From contig MWBK01000120.1 in NCBI GenBank assembly GCA_002069025.1, positions 1 through 64,000 of the forward strand: 64,000 bases of DNA, in the 5' to 3' direction. The notes under the pieces were generated by a model that was not told where the DNA came from, did no database searches, and saw only the letters and a program-made list of their open reading frames with translations. This stretch comes from Bacteroidetes bacterium ADurb.Bin302. GTDB taxonomy: Bacteria > Bacteroidota > Bacteroidia > Bacteroidales > Paludibacteraceae. Positions 34,724 to 44,767 of the stretch are shown here, in pieces (within the stretch, counting starts at the first letter, position 1; each line of letters begins with the position of its first letter). A program made the translations under genes and the position numbers.

Positions 34724-34731
34724 GCAAGATA
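34724..34731 (-). promoter_or_regulatory. Possible -7 element before the GH13 gene
   Basis: TATCTTGC on the minus strand resembles TAnnTTTG with two differences, about 30 bases ahead of the start codon. Tentative. Confidence 0.3.
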
Positions 34732-34751
34732 GTATTTTTTTTAGTAAAAAC

Positions 34752-34787
34752 AAAAAAAAAGGAGCCCAACTAAAGTCAGGCTCCCTA
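34752..34787 (-). terminator. Terminator of secDF
   Basis: GGAGCC and GGCTCC form the stem around a 13-base loop. Read leftward, it is followed by a run of nine T. It lies 20 bases after the secDF stop. Confidence 0.75.
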
Positions 34788-34806
34788 AAATATGTTCTAT
34801 AATATA

Positions 34807-37800
34807 CTATTTTGCAAGTTTTATTGTTGCAGGCGCTTCTTGAATTGCTTTTGATTTTTTCTTTGATATATCATAAGAAACAGGGACTGCGATAAATAAT
34901 GTTGAGTATGTTCCTACTAATACACCAACCATTAATGCAAATACAAATCCGCGGATTGTTTCACCACCCAACATAAATATTACTAACAAAACTATAAACG
35001 TAGAGAATGAAGTACTAAATGTACGAACTAAAGTTGCATTTACTGCTTCATTAATAACATCCTTTTGATTACGTTTAGGGAAATTAGTTTTCAACTCACG
35101 TACACGATCAAATACCACCACAGTATCATTAATTGAATAACCAATCACCGTTAGAATCGCAGCAATAAATGCCTGATCAATTTCCATTGAGAATGGCATA
35201 ATGGTATAAGCTAATGAATAAATACCCAGAATAAATATAGTATCATGTACCAATGAGCTTAAAGCACCAACACTATATGAAACGTTTCTAAAACGAACCA
35301 ATATATACAAGAAAATTACAATCAATGAGAACACTACAGCCATAAATGCTGCATTTTTGATGTCATTAGCAATAGCAGGTCCCACTTTTTGTGAACTTTG
35401 TACACCTAAAGACGAAACATTAGCATCTGTAGACAAATTAGCTTTTCCGTTATCAATAATATAACCCTTAATAAACATTTCCTTTGAAACACCATCTTTA
35501 GCTAATTTTGGTTGTAAAGATTTATAGATAATATCTTCGACCTCATCATCAATGGTCTTAGAGTTATCTGCAATCTTATAGTTGGTAGAAATACGGACTT
35601 GATTTTCATCACCTATGGTTATTACTGATACTGAAGCATCAGTAAATCCGGGTGCCAACATTTGCTTAATTTCTTCTGTATCAACTTTTTCAGCGAAACG
35701 AACTACATAGTTACGACCACCGGTAAAGTCAACGCCTTGATTCAATCCGCGAACCGAAAGAGATACTATTGCAATTAATACAAATGCACATGAAAGTATG
35801 TAACCGAACTTACGGATTTTAATCCAGTTTACATTAACACCTTGCAACAAGTTCTTAGAGAATGATGTAACAAAAGTTAACTTAGATACAGAGCCATTAT
35901 CAACCATCTTATCATAAATGACACGTGTAATAAATACAGCAGTAAAGAATGATGTTATAATACCGATAATCAATGTCGTTGCAAAACCTTTGATTGGGCC
36001 TGTACCAAAATAGAACAAAATGACACCGGTCAATAATGTTGTTAAGTTTGAGTCAATAATTGCAGACAATGCATTTTTATAACCATCTGAAACTGCAGAT
36101 TTGTGCGTTTTACCTGCTGCCAACTCTTCTTTTATACGTTCGTAAATAAGAACGTTAGCATCGACTGCCATACCCATTGTTAAAACGATACCTGCGATGC
36201 CGGGTAATGTTAATACTGCTTTAAATGAGGCCAATATACCTACCAAGAAGAATACATTTGCCAACAAAGCTACATCTACTATTAAACCTGGAACCAAACC
36301 ATACATTAAAATCATGTATAGCATAACAACAATAAATGCTATCAAGAAAGACCATAAACCTTGAGTAATTGCTTCATGGCCCAAAGATGGTCCAACAACA
36401 TCTTCTTGTACAATACGCGAAGGAGCAGGCATTTTACCTGACTTCAATACATTTGCTAAGTCTTTTGCTTCTTCAGTAGTAAAATTACCTGAAATTTCAG
36501 AACGGCCTCCTGATATTTCGGTGTTAACGGTCGGGAATGAATAGACCATATTATCTAACACGATAGCTATGCTACGGCCGATGTTTTCTTTAGTTAAACG
36601 AGCCCATGTTTTTGCTCCTTCAGGATTCATGGTCATACTTACCGTTGAGTTTGCAGAGAACTGACTCAAATCATTACGAGCATCCGTAATTACGTTACCG
36701 CCAAGAGGTGCTTTACCATCACGGTTTGTTATTTTAATAGCAACTAATTGATATATTAATCCTTTTTCATCAATTGGCTTAACTGTCCAACGGAATGCTA
36801 AATCGCGTGGTAGTATTTCTTTTACTTGACGTAAGTTTAAGTATTCATTAACTTTTGCCGTATCACGAATACTAACCATAGCTATAGCCGGAGTAGGAAT
36901 TAATTGACCACCACTTTGATTTATCATCATAATACTGAACAAAGGATTCTCTTTTGCAAATTGTTCTATCATTTTTGATGAATCTTGAGCAGCAGCACCA
37001 ATTTTTTCCAATTGAACTTTTATAGAATCAGACTCACTAACAACTTTTTCTGATTTTGCCACTTCCGCTTTTGCTTTTTCTGTATTCTTTTCAACTGAAG
37101 TAGTATCAGCTCCTTTTAAGTATTCACGAACAGCAGCATTTGCAAGTTCTAATGAAGAATATATTTCTGTTAAGTTATATGTTTCCCAGAACTCCAAACT
37201 TGCAGAACCTTGTAGCAATTTACGAACACGTTCAGGTTCTTTAATACCCGGTAATTCAATTAAGATACGTCCATTGGTTTCAAGACGTTGGATATTTGGT
37301 TGAACTACACCGAAACGGTCTATACGAGTACGCAACACATTAAACGAGTTATCTACAGTTGCCTGAACTTCTTGTTTCAAGACATCAATAACTTCTTTAT
37401 TTGTACTTTTTAAAAATATACGATCTTTTAAATCGAATGTAGTAAATACTGCAGAAAGACGAGCATTAGGATCGATTTCTTCGTAGGCCTCTTGGAATAA
37501 AACCAAAAAGTCTTTTTGACTAACTGCCTGACGTTCAATAGCTAAATTTATTGCCTTGTTAAAGGTTTCATCTTTGGTATTGCCTGATAATGTTCTTACA
37601 ATATCCGGAACGGATACTTCAAGAATAACATTCATACCGCCTTTTAAGTCAAGACCCATGTTAAGTTCGTTTTCACGACACTCTTTCAAGGTATATCCTA
37701 ACCAAACCTTTTCTGTTGCCATTGAGTCCAAATAATGATACTCATTCATTTTGTTACCATTGGCATATTCTGCTGCCTTGCTGTTGTAATGCGCTGTTAC

Positions 37801-37878
37801 TGCATTAAACGACAAGTAAAAAAGGCAGACCAACGCCAATGCGATGGCAAACAATTTTACAAATCCCTTGTTCTGCAT
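34807..37878 (-). CDS. secDF: Protein translocase subunit SecDF (fusion)
   Basis: A 1,023-residue fusion of SecD and SecF, which use the proton gradient to help Sec-dependent export. The SecD part has LNMGLDLKGGMNVILEVSV near residue 75, IDRFGVVQPNIQRLETNGR, and membrane motifs GIAGIVLTMGMAVDANVLIYE (in part). The SecF part begins near residue 690 with GLNQGVDFTGGRNYVVRF and has AAILTVIGYSINDTVVVFDR. A long linker-like stretch of about 80 charged residues interrupts the first periplasmic domain. The fusion is normal in Bacteroidetes. It is a single-gene unit with its own promoter and terminator. Confidence 0.95.
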   Translation of the reverse strand: MQNKGFVKLFAIALALVCLFYLSFNAVTAHYNSKAAEYANGNKMNEYHYLDSMATEKVWLGYTLKECRENELNMGLDLKGGMNVILEVSVPDIVRTLSGNTKDETFNKAINLAIERQAVSQKDFLVLFQEAYEEIDPNARLSAVFTTFDLKDRIFLKSTNKEVIDVLKQEVQATVDNSFNVLRTRIDRFGVVQPNIQRLETNGRILIELPGIKEPERVRKLLQGSASLEFWETYNLTEIYSSLELANAAVREYLKGADTTSVEKNTEKAKAEVAKSEKVVSESDSIKVQLEKIGAAAQDSSKMIEQFAKENPLFSIMMINQSGGQLIPTPAIAMVSIRDTAKVNEYLNLRQVKEILPRDLAFRWTVKPIDEKGLIYQLVAIKITNRDGKAPLGGNVITDARNDLSQFSANSTVSMTMNPEGAKTWARLTKENIGRSIAIVLDNMVYSFPTVNTEISGGRSEISGNFTTEEAKDLANVLKSGKMPAPSRIVQEDVVGPSLGHEAITQGLWSFLIAFIVVMLYMILMYGLVPGLIVDVALLANVFFLVGILASFKAVLTLPGIAGIVLTMGMAVDANVLIYERIKEELAAGKTHKSAVSDGYKNALSAIIDSNLTTLLTGVILFYFGTGPIKGFATTLIIGIITSFFTAVFITRVIYDKMVDNGSVSKLTFVTSFSKNLLQGVNVNWIKIRKFGYILSCAFVLIAIVSLSVRGLNQGVDFTGGRNYVVRFAEKVDTEEIKQMLAPGFTDASVSVITIGDENQVRISTNYKIADNSKTIDDEVEDIIYKSLQPKLAKDGVSKEMFIKGYIIDNGKANLSTDANVSSLGVQSSQKVGPAIANDIKNAAFMAVVFSLIVIFLYILVRFRNVSYSVGALSSLVHDTIFILGIYSLAYTIMPFSMEIDQAFIAAILTVIGYSINDTVVVFDRVRELKTNFPKRNQKDVINEAVNATLVRTFSTSFSTFIVLLVIFMLGGETIRGFVFALMVGVLVGTYSTLFIAVPVSYDISKKKSKAIQEAPATIKLAK

Positions 37879-37918
37879 ATTCGATTGATATTAAATGATT
37901 TTTACAAAAATTAGGGTG

Positions 37919-37950
37919 CAAATATACTCTATTTTTTATATTCGACCAAA
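37919..37950 (-). promoter_or_regulatory. Promoter for secDF
   Basis: On the minus strand TTTG (37950-37947), 20 bases, then TATATTTG (37926-37919): a full consensus match. The predicted leader is about 35 bases. Confidence 0.75.
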
Positions 37951-38006
37951 CTTTCGCGTCTTGTTATGTTATTACTTACTACTTCTTAAAATACAATGAA
38001 AAATAA

Positions 38007-39056
38007 TTATATAATCAGCATTGCATCCCCATAAGCACCAAACTGGTATTTTTCCTTTACTGCAACATCGTATGCATGCATTACTTGATCATAACCACCG
38101 AAAGCTGCAACAAGCATAAGTAACTGTGAATATGGAGAATATAAATTACTTACCATTGATGTTGCAACTGTAAAGTCGTATGGAGGAAATATAAACTTGT
38201 TTGTCCAACCATCAAATGGTTTGATTTTTCCCTCAGTACATACTGCTGTTTCGAGGGCACGCATAACAGTAGTACCAACTGCACAAACTTGACGTTTTTC
38301 GTCTTTTGCAACATTGACTACTGATGCAGCTTGATCCGTAACAATCATCTGCTCAGAATCCATTTTATGTTTAGTCAAATCTTCTACATCTATTTCTCTA
38401 AAATTACCTAAACCGGCATGCATTGTTACGAAAGAAAAGTTTACGCCTTTAATTTCCAAACGTTTCATCAACTCTCTACTAAAATGTAAACTTGAAGCCG
38501 GTGCTACAACTGCACCTTCATTTTTCGCAAATATAGACTGATAACGTTCTGTATCTTCGGGTTCAACAGGGCGTTTAATAAAACGTGGAAGAGGAGTCTC
38601 TCCCATACTGTATAGGGTTTGTTTGAATGTATCATGGTCTCCGTCAAATAAGAAACGCAATGTACGACCACGAGATGTTGTATTATCAATAACCTCAGCT
38701 ACTAATGAATCATCTTCTCCGAAATACAATTTATTACCTATTCTTATTTTACGAGCAGGATCTACAAGTACATCCCACAAACGTAAATCAGGATTTAATT
38801 CACGTAATAAAAACACTTCTATTCTTGCTCCTGTTTTTTCTTTATTTCCATATAGACGAGCCGGAAAAACTTTGGTATCATTAAAGACAAAAACGTCATT
38901 CTCGTCAAAATATCCAAGAATGTCTTTAAATACCTTGTGTTCAATCTCTCCTGTTTGACGTTTTAATACCAAAAGACGAGATTCGTCTCTATTGGCAGAT
39001 GGCTTTTGAGCCAACAACTCTTCAGGTAATTTGAACTTAAACTGAGATAACTTCAT
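38007..39056 (-). CDS. queA: tRNA preQ1(34) S-adenosylmethionine ribosyltransferase-isomerase QueA
   Basis: A 349-residue enzyme that transfers the ribosyl part of SAM onto preQ1 in tRNA, forming epoxyqueuosine. Typical segments: [77 protein letters not shown], and [13 protein letters not shown]. Length matches the family. It is last in the leftward series yfhO-ftsX-DUF3098-uppP-truB-queA, 36 bases after truB, an order often seen in Bacteroidales. Confidence 0.95.
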   Translation of the reverse strand: MKLSQFKFKLPEELLAQKPSANRDESRLLVLKRQTGEIEHKVFKDILGYFDENDVFVFNDTKVFPARLYGNKEKTGARIEVFLLRELNPDLRLWDVLVDPARKIRIGNKLYFGEDDSLVAEVIDNTTSRGRTLRFLFDGDHDTFKQTLYSMGETPLPRFIKRPVEPEDTERYQSIFAKNEGAVVAPASSLHFSRELMKRLEIKGVNFSFVTMHAGLGNFREIDVEDLTKHKMDSEQMIVTDQAASVVNVAKDEKRQVCAVGTTVMRALETAVCTEGKIKPFDGWTNKFIFPPYDFTVATSMVSNLYSPYSQLLMLVAAFGGYDQVMHAYDVAVKEKYQFGAYGDAMLII

Positions 39057-39092
39057 AATATAAAAATGAATATTAATAAAAAATCATTGTAA

Positions 39093-39791
39093 CTAATTCA
39101 CAGTAGCAGGCAATGTATCTATCATTGATTTAAAATCTTCAAAAGACATGCATTTGTCTAATGTTATATCTCCGACTCTAGTTCTGCGCAAACCTATAAG
39201 ATGCGCTCCACTTTGCAATGCTACACCAATATCACGAGCTAATGCACGAATATATGTTCCTTTACTACACACAACTCTGATTTTTACAATGGGCATTGAA
39301 AATTCCAATAACTCAATTGAATCAATCAAAAGTGGTTTTGCATTTATTTCTACATCATCACCTTTACGAGCATATTCGTAAGCGCGTTTGCCATTAATCT
39401 TAACGGCCGAGTATGCCGGCGGCACTTGTCTTATTTCTCCTACAAAATCAGACAACACATTCCGTAATAGTTCTTCTGTAATGTGCTCTGTTGGATATGT
39501 CGCATCAATTTCTTTTTCCAAATCGAATGAAGGCGTCGTAGCACCTAATTTCAAAACTGCTTCATACTCCTTTGTTTGATATTGAAATTCGTCAATCCTT
39601 TTTGTAGCTTTACCTGTACACAATATCATAACTCCGGTAGCCAAAGGGTCTAAGGTCCCGGCATGACCTACTTTTAATTTCTTTACTCCCAAATAATTAG
39701 TAATCGCCCATCTCACTCTGTTTACAAGCAAAAAAGATGTCCAATGTAAGGGTTTATCAAAGCAGAGTATTTCGCCTTCTTTAAAATCCAT
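39093..39791 (-). CDS. truB: tRNA pseudouridine(55) synthase TruB
   Basis: A 232-residue enzyme making pseudouridine 55 in the T loop of tRNAs. Motifs: ILCFDKPLHWTSFLLVNRVR, the catalytic KVGHAGTLDPLATGVMILC (Asp of GTLDPLA), PPAYSAVKINGKRAYEYAR, and VVCSKGTYIRALARDIG. The start MDFKEGEILCFDKP at 39791 overlaps the uppP stop; an in-frame ATG at 39809 lies inside uppP and is less likely. The short C-terminal extension is usual for Bacteroidetes. Confidence 0.94.
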   Translation of the reverse strand: MDFKEGEILCFDKPLHWTSFLLVNRVRWAITNYLGVKKLKVGHAGTLDPLATGVMILCTGKATKRIDEFQYQTKEYEAVLKLGATTPSFDLEKEIDATYPTEHITEELLRNVLSDFVGEIRQVPPAYSAVKINGKRAYEYARKGDDVEINAKPLLIDSIELLEFSMPIVKIRVVCSKGTYIRALARDIGVALQSGAHLIGLRRTRVGDITLDKCMSFEDFKSMIDTLPATVN

Positions 39792-39792
39792 A

Positions 39793-40587
39793 TCACAAAG
39801 AATATGCAATTGCTATTCCACCTACAATCACACAATAAACGGCAAAATATATCAATTTTCCTTTTTTGACAATATTAATCATGAAGCGGCAAGCAATACA
39901 ACCGGATACAAATGCGGCTATAAATCCGATTATTAAAGACATATAAGAAATGCCCATTGGTGCACCTTCTTTTGCCAAATCGATAAATTCTAGAAATGCT
40001 TCACCTAAAATCGGAACTAAAACCATCAAAAATGAAAATTGCGCCATGTTCTCTTTTTTATTACCTAATAGTAAACCTGTTGCAATAGTTGTTCCGGAGC
40101 GTGAAAGACCCGGTAGAACTGCTACTGCTTGGCTTAAACCGATAATAAAAGCATCAATATATGAAATTTCATTTCTCTGACGAGGTTTTGCAAAATAAGC
40201 AAATGCTAATAGTAATGCTGTTACTAATAAACAAATCCCTACTAATAACAAACCATTTCCAAAAAAGCTTTCTACTGCATCCTTAAAAAATACGCCTACA
40301 ATAAATACAGGAATCATAGAAACAATTAATTTAGCTATATATGTTTTCTCAGGATTCCATGCTTTTGTTGTAAATGTCCCTTTAAACAACAATTTAATTT
40401 CATTCCATAGTATTACAATTGTACTTAGTACTGTAGCTGCATGAACTACAATTGCAAAGGTCAGATTTTCTTCTCCGGCTGTTCCAAATAAGACTTGACC
40501 TATTTCAAGATGTCCGCTGCTACTAACCGGCAAGAACTCTGTTAAGCCTTGCACAAAACCTAATACTAGGGCTTCATACCATTCCAT
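39793..40587 (-). CDS. uppP: Undecaprenyl-diphosphatase UppP (BacA)
   Basis: A 264-residue membrane enzyme that recycles undecaprenyl diphosphate to the lipid carrier of cell-wall synthesis. Both family motifs are present: [20 protein letters not shown] near residue 10, and [20 protein letters not shown] near residue 150 with the catalytic Arg/Ser region. About seven to eight helices are visible. It lies three bases after the DUF3098 gene and overlaps the truB start. Confidence 0.95.
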   Translation of the reverse strand: MEWYEALVLGFVQGLTEFLPVSSSGHLEIGQVLFGTAGEENLTFAIVVHAATVLSTIVILWNEIKLLFKGTFTTKAWNPEKTYIAKLIVSMIPVFIVGVFFKDAVESFFGNGLLLVGICLLVTALLLAFAYFAKPRQRNEISYIDAFIIGLSQAVAVLPGLSRSGTTIATGLLLGNKKENMAQFSFLMVLVPILGEAFLEFIDLAKEGAPMGISYMSLIIGFIAAFVSGCIACRFMINIVKKGKLIYFAVYCVIVGGIAIAYSL

Positions 40588-40590
40588 AGA

Positions 40591-40848
40591 TTATTCTTTA
40601 TTTTGTTTAGGACGGTAGCAAATTGCCACAATAATTGACAAATAGCCAAAAAAAACAACCATAGGGGCTACAAATATCCGGCGGAAACTGAATATATCAG
40701 GCTCGAAAGTATTTGGTCCTGAATTTTTACCAATCAACATTAATGCTAATCCAACAACAATAATCAATACCCCAATACCCATTAGCCAAATATTTTTACG
40801 CGCTATGCGAAACTTCAAATTATCTTCATTATTATTACTCATACTCAA
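40591..40848 (-). CDS. DUF3098 membrane protein
   Basis: An 85-residue protein with two hydrophobic helices (NIWLMGIGVLIIVVGLALML; IFVAPMVVFFGYLSIIVAI). Between them is the family-typical GPNTFEPDIFSFRRIFVAP. DUF3098 proteins are almost always found between ftsX and uppP in Bacteroidetes, as here, and may act with FtsX; the function is unknown. An ATG two codons later is an alternative start. Confidence 0.88.
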   Translation of the reverse strand: MSMSNNNEDNLKFRIARKNIWLMGIGVLIIVVGLALMLIGKNSGPNTFEPDIFSFRRIFVAPMVVFFGYLSIIVAICYRPKQNKE

Positions 40849-40878
40849 ATTTATTATTATTGAACAAAAAAAACACTC

Positions 40879-41754
40879 TTAAATATAATACATATCATCA
40901 ATGGTGAGACGCAAATATCTGCTAACAGATAAATATGTTGCAATAATTGTAATTACTACACCTGACAATATCATTACAAAGAATGAAACTAAAAGAGTGT
41001 TCAACATTTCTGTTGTAAGTAATGTTGATATTTCCGATTGAGCCCAGAATAGAATTGCTGAAAGCATACCCATTGCTATAACTGCGGACAATATTCCTGT
41101 AATTGCACCTTGCAGTAAAAACGGACGTCTGATAAATGAGCTTGTTGCACCAACAAGTTTCATTGTATGTATCAAGAAACGTTTTGCATAAACACTTAAA
41201 CGAACAGTATTGCTTATTAAGGCGTAAGATATAAGCAATAACAGAATTGAAAACACAGAAAGTACAGCTGATACACGCTTTACATTGTCGTTTACAGCCT
41301 CTATCAAATTCTTTTGGTAGATAACTTCTTTCACTTCAGGCATACGACGAAGTTCTGTTTCAATTCGAGCAATACTATCATTATTGGCATACTCCGAATG
41401 TAATTTCATTTCTACGGATGCCAACAAAGGATTATATCCTAAAAACTCTACAGGGTCTTGGCCTAACTCTTCAGCCAATTCTTTCGATGCCGCCTCTTTA
41501 TCTATATACTCTGTTGATTTTGAATATTCCGATGCATCTAATGTTTTAAGGAGCTTCTGCACATCAGCATCTTTAACATTGTCTTTAAGTACAACCGATA
41601 ATGTTAGGTTTTCTCTAACAAGTACTGACAATTCGCCTGCCATCAATAATAATGCAGTAGTAACACCTATTAAGAAAATAACCAATGAGATACTGATTAT
41701 AGATGTTATACGTGAATTAAAAAGATGATTCGCATTTATTTTAGATTTATTCAT
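40879..41754 (-). CDS. ftsX: Cell division protein FtsX
   Basis: A 291-residue FtsX-family membrane protein: a short cytosolic N-terminus, helix 1 (IISISLVIFLIGVTTALLLM), an extracytoplasmic domain of about 120 residues, and three C-terminal helices with the permease pattern (LMKLVGATSSFIRRPFLLQG). With FtsE it signals to peptidoglycan hydrolases at division. ftsE is not adjacent, as is normal in this phylum. The N-terminus overlaps the end of yfhO by eight bases, and DUF3098 follows 30 bases later. Confidence 0.9.
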   Translation of the reverse strand: MNKSKINANHLFNSRITSIISISLVIFLIGVTTALLLMAGELSVLVRENLTLSVVLKDNVKDADVQKLLKTLDASEYSKSTEYIDKEAASKELAEELGQDPVEFLGYNPLLASVEMKLHSEYANNDSIARIETELRRMPEVKEVIYQKNLIEAVNDNVKRVSAVLSVFSILLLLISYALISNTVRLSVYAKRFLIHTMKLVGATSSFIRRPFLLQGAITGILSAVIAMGMLSAILFWAQSEISTLLTTEMLNTLLVSFFVMILSGVVITIIATYLSVSRYLRLTIDDMYYI

Positions 41755-44335
41755 TTGAACTCGTGTTTTTAACTTGATTTACAAGTGTTTTTGAACGTTT
41801 CTCTTTAAGTTTTGCAAAGATAATATATGCAAAAGCCAATGTCAATAGGATAGAACTAATTAATGCTAAAATATTTCCTATATCGTATGACTTCGGTTCA
41901 AATTTAAATGTAATATCGTATGAACCGGGTTCAAGATACATTGCACGTAATAAGTAGTTTGCTCTTATATGTGGCAATTTTTTATCTCCATTATAAGCCT
42001 GCCAACCTTTATAATAAAAAATTTCAGAGAATACAGCCATTTGCGGTGTATCAGACTTAAATGCATACTTAAGTTCGTTAGGACTATATGAAATTAATTG
42101 TATAAATGCATCTCCTTTTTTAAAATCGGTTTTAGGGCACTCTGACGCATATTGTTTATCAACAAGCAGCGTTTGTTTTAAATTGGTCTTGTCCAATAGA
42201 GATATTTCATCATCAGGAGTATCAACAAATTTAATATTATCAACAAGCCATGCATTTCCAAAGGCTGATTTATTAAGTAATGGCAATGCTGATGGATGAT
42301 AAATAAGATATCTGGTATTAAGCATATTAAGAATATTCATATTCACAAATACACTATCAGCATCTTGCTCACTACGTATAGTTGATAATTCTTTTTGCAA
42401 ACGCATTATTTCCGGAGCTAATTGTACATCTATAAGTTCTTGATAACGCCTTAATTTTACGGCACTATATCCACCAACGGTTTTATGGAAATATGAAGGT
42501 TGAGAACTGTTGAAAATATCTACAGTTAAGTCTAAAACTCTATAGTCTAATGTTTTATCATCTAAAATATAGCTATCTGCTGTAGAAGGTTTGTTTTCGT
42601 TCTTCAAGTTTCGTGTTGATACAAAGTTCGAATCGTTTAAGTAACGGTTAGCGATTGGGAGCATATCGGCCGTAAATAAAACAGCAAATACCAATACAAC
42701 CCATTTTGTATTAATCTTGCGTTTTACAGAAATCCATAAAACTACAGCAGCGGCAAATACAAAAGCAAATGAACGTATGGCATCAGAACTAAGCATTTCT
42801 TTTCTGTCTAATGGCAACGTTTCTTGCAAAAATGCATAACTATCGGTAAATGACTGATCGTTAGGGCTTGTGAAATCGCCGGCTAAAGAAGGTATCATCC
42901 ATAATAACAAAGAAATTCCTCCGACTATTCCGAAGGCAATGTAAAGACTCTTATTTTTAACTGATTTGGATAAATTATCAGATAACATTTCTTTTAAGGC
43001 TAATATTGCCATGATACACATCGCCAAACAAGTTATGGTCAATGTCATAGAAACTGTTCTGAATTTGTTGTACATCGGTACATAATCTATAAAAAAGTCT
43101 GTAAGTGGCATGAAATTTTTACCCCACGACAATAGCAAGCCTATAACTGCTGCTGCAAAAAGCCACCAACGCTGACGAACAGGTACAATAAGTAGTCCTA
43201 ATACAAACAAGAAACAAATAATAGCGCCTACATATACAGGACCTGCAGTAAATGGCTGCGTTCCCCAATACAAAGGTAAATTAAAGGAGTACATCAACTC
43301 GGTTAAGTTTCTTGCTTGGAAATTATCAGGATTATTCTGTATGATATAATCAAGTCTTTCTCTTTCCGGTTTAGTTAATTCTTTACCTGTTTTCTTGTAT
43401 CCTGTAAGTTCAGAAATTGTTTGTGCTGTGTTTGAGTTTTCATCTAAAGTTCCGGACGATGCCCCTCCCATAAAGTTAGGTATAAGCAAGGTCATAGATT
43501 CGTTAATGCCGTAACTCCATTGAGTTATATAGTCTTTATCCAAACCATGACTATCCGAACCTTTAACTGTAAGGCCATTACTCTCGCCACGCATTGTTGC
43601 TTTAACATACTCTGCAGTAGTTATGAGTCGAGTTGCATTCATGCCTACGGCAAGAACAGCTCCAATAAGTAAAATTCCTATGTTCTTGAAAAATTTGGGT
43701 AGGGTTTTTTCTTTTATGGCAAATATTAATTCGGATACTCCGAAACATATTATCATTATTAAAGTGTAATATGTAATTTGAACGTGATTTGCATATAGTT
43801 CTAAACCTAAAAACAAGGCTAACATAGCAGAGCCTAGCCATGGATTTTTCTTGAAAGCTACATAAACACTGGCTATTATAGTAGCCATATATGCAATTGC
43901 AACTGCTTTTGTATTATGCCCTGCAACAATAATTATTAAATTATACGAGCCGAAGGCGAAAGCTATTGCTCCTCCCATTGACAAATATGGACTTGCACCA
44001 AAAGCCAATAGTAAAATATAAAATCCTATCAGATATAAAAATACCCTATATGTAGGTCCGGGCAATACTCGCAAACAAGTATCTAAATACTTCAAAATAC
44101 TTGAAGGCTGATCCATTGATATTTGATATGTGGGCATACCACCAAACATCGAATTAGTCCACAAAGTTTGTTCGTCGTGAGTTGCGTTGTAGTCAGCAGC
44201 TTCCTTACTCATTCCTACATAACTTCTTGTATCTTGTCCGAATATCGTTTTACCCTGAAATACAGGAGACAAATACATAAATGTCAGAATTAAGAAAACT
44301 AAAACTGCCACAAGGTGTGGTGCATATTTTTTCAT
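41747..44335 (-). CDS. YfhO-family multi-pass membrane protein
   Basis: An 862-residue protein when started at MKKYAPHLVAVLVFLIL. It has about a dozen helices and a C-terminal extracytoplasmic domain of about 250 residues, the YfhO architecture (GT-C-like fold; some homologues glycosylate lipoteichoic acid). Conserved pieces are GQDTRSYVGMSKEAADYNA, LWTNSMFGGMPTYQISM, AFAFGSYNLIIIVAGHNTK and PLYWGTQPFTAGPVYVGA. The in-frame ATG at 44374 is rejected because a promoter -7 box lies between it and 44335. In Bacteroidetes the product is usually left as a hypothetical; glycan transfer is an inference. Confidence 0.82.
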   Translation of the reverse strand: MKKYAPHLVAVLVFLILTFMYLSPVFQGKTIFGQDTRSYVGMSKEAADYNATHDEQTLWTNSMFGGMPTYQISMDQPSSILKYLDTCLRVLPGPTYRVFLYLIGFYILLLAFGASPYLSMGGAIAFAFGSYNLIIIVAGHNTKAVAIAYMATIIASVYVAFKKNPWLGSAMLALFLGLELYANHVQITYYTLIMIICFGVSELIFAIKEKTLPKFFKNIGILLIGAVLAVGMNATRLITTAEYVKATMRGESNGLTVKGSDSHGLDKDYITQWSYGINESMTLLIPNFMGGASSGTLDENSNTAQTISELTGYKKTGKELTKPERERLDYIIQNNPDNFQARNLTELMYSFNLPLYWGTQPFTAGPVYVGAIICFLFVLGLLIVPVRQRWWLFAAAVIGLLLSWGKNFMPLTDFFIDYVPMYNKFRTVSMTLTITCLAMCIMAILALKEMLSDNLSKSVKNKSLYIAFGIVGGISLLLWMIPSLAGDFTSPNDQSFTDSYAFLQETLPLDRKEMLSSDAIRSFAFVFAAAVVLWISVKRKINTKWVVLVFAVLFTADMLPIANRYLNDSNFVSTRNLKNENKPSTADSYILDDKTLDYRVLDLTVDIFNSSQPSYFHKTVGGYSAVKLRRYQELIDVQLAPEIMRLQKELSTIRSEQDADSVFVNMNILNMLNTRYLIYHPSALPLLNKSAFGNAWLVDNIKFVDTPDDEISLLDKTNLKQTLLVDKQYASECPKTDFKKGDAFIQLISYSPNELKYAFKSDTPQMAVFSEIFYYKGWQAYNGDKKLPHIRANYLLRAMYLEPGSYDITFKFEPKSYDIGNILALISSILLTLAFAYIIFAKLKEKRSKTLVNQVKNTSSNE

Positions 44336-44361
44336 ATAAAAACAGTTTGCATTAAAAGTGC

Positions 44362-44369
44362 CAAAGATA
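44362..44369 (-). promoter_or_regulatory. -7 element of the yfhO operon promoter
   Basis: TATCTTTG on the minus strand matches TAnnTTTG, 27 bases before the yfhO start. No TTG is found at the proper distance, so the upstream element is weak. Confidence 0.5.
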
Positions 44370-44390
44370 AGCATTTTTTTTGCCTAATAC

Positions 44391-44421
44391 TTGCACAAGG
44401 ACTAAAAACTAATTAATTTTG
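44391..44421 (+). promoter_or_regulatory. Promoter for the two proline tRNAs
   Basis: TTG (44391-44393), 20 bases, then TAATTTTG (44414-44421), a consensus match. The first tRNA begins 19 bases after the box. Confidence 0.7.
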
Positions 44422-44439
44422 TCGTCCTATTTTTTTAAT

Positions 44440-44512
44440 CGGGGTGTAGCGCAGATGGTAGCGTGCTACGTTCGGGACGTAGAGGTCGCAAGTTCGAATC
44501 TTGTCACCCCGA
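44440..44512 (+). tRNA. tRNA-Pro (anticodon CGG)
   Basis: A 73-base cloverleaf. The acceptor stem CGGGGTG pairs with CACCCCG; the D stem GCGC pairs with GCGT. The anticodon stem CTACG/CGTAG encloses the loop TTCGGGA, giving anticodon CGG for CCG codons. The T stem GCAAG/CTTGT holds the TTCGAAT loop. The discriminator is A, and CCA is not encoded. The strand and fold are clear. Confidence 0.93.
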
Positions 44513-44567
44513 CAAAATAAAATGGATGTTGCGTTTTTATAAATGCTAACCTTATTTTGTTTCAGCG

Positions 44568-44642
44568 CGGGATGTAGCTCAGCCCGGTTAGAGTACGCGT
44601 CTGGGGGGCGCGTGGTCGCAAGTTCGAATCTTGTCATCCCGA
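44568..44642 (+). tRNA. tRNA-Pro (anticodon GGG)
   Basis: A 75-base cloverleaf. The acceptor stem CGGGATG pairs with CATCCCG. The anticodon stem CGCGT/GCGCG (one G-T pair) encloses loop CTGGGGG, giving anticodon GGG, which reads CCC and CCT. The T arm is the same as in the first tRNA. It lies 55 bases after that tRNA, very likely on one transcript. Confidence 0.92.
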
Positions 44643-44647
44643 CAATA

Positions 44648-44693
44648 AATAAAGACCAATTGTTTGATTTTTCAAATGATTGGTCTTTATTTG
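44648..44693 (+). terminator. Terminator of the tRNA pair
   Basis: A long hairpin: AATAAAGACCAAT plus TTTGA pairs with TCAAA plus ATTGGTCTTTATT around a TTTT loop, with two internal G-T pairs, for about 20 base pairs in all. It starts five bases after the second tRNA. Confidence 0.85.
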
Positions 44694-44767
44694 TTCTGCA
44701 ATTTGTTCTGCTTTTTAATTTTTACGTACATATATATTTGATAATAAATAATTGTTACATTTGCTTC

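Noticed and set aside
44413..44637. 74-residue minus-strand frame with cysteines (TRFELATTRPPDAYSNRAEL)
   Set aside because: This is the well-known spurious protein produced by reading tandem tRNA genes on the wrong strand.
44694..44722. Short direct repeat TTGTTCTGC after the tRNA terminator as an attachment site
   Set aside because: The repeated unit is only nine bases and there is no integrase or mobile gene nearby.
44543..44767. Long reading frame running rightward through the second tRNA-Pro into the small secreted gene
   Set aside because: The first 75 codons are the tRNA and its terminator translated; only the part from the GTG at 44768 could be protein.
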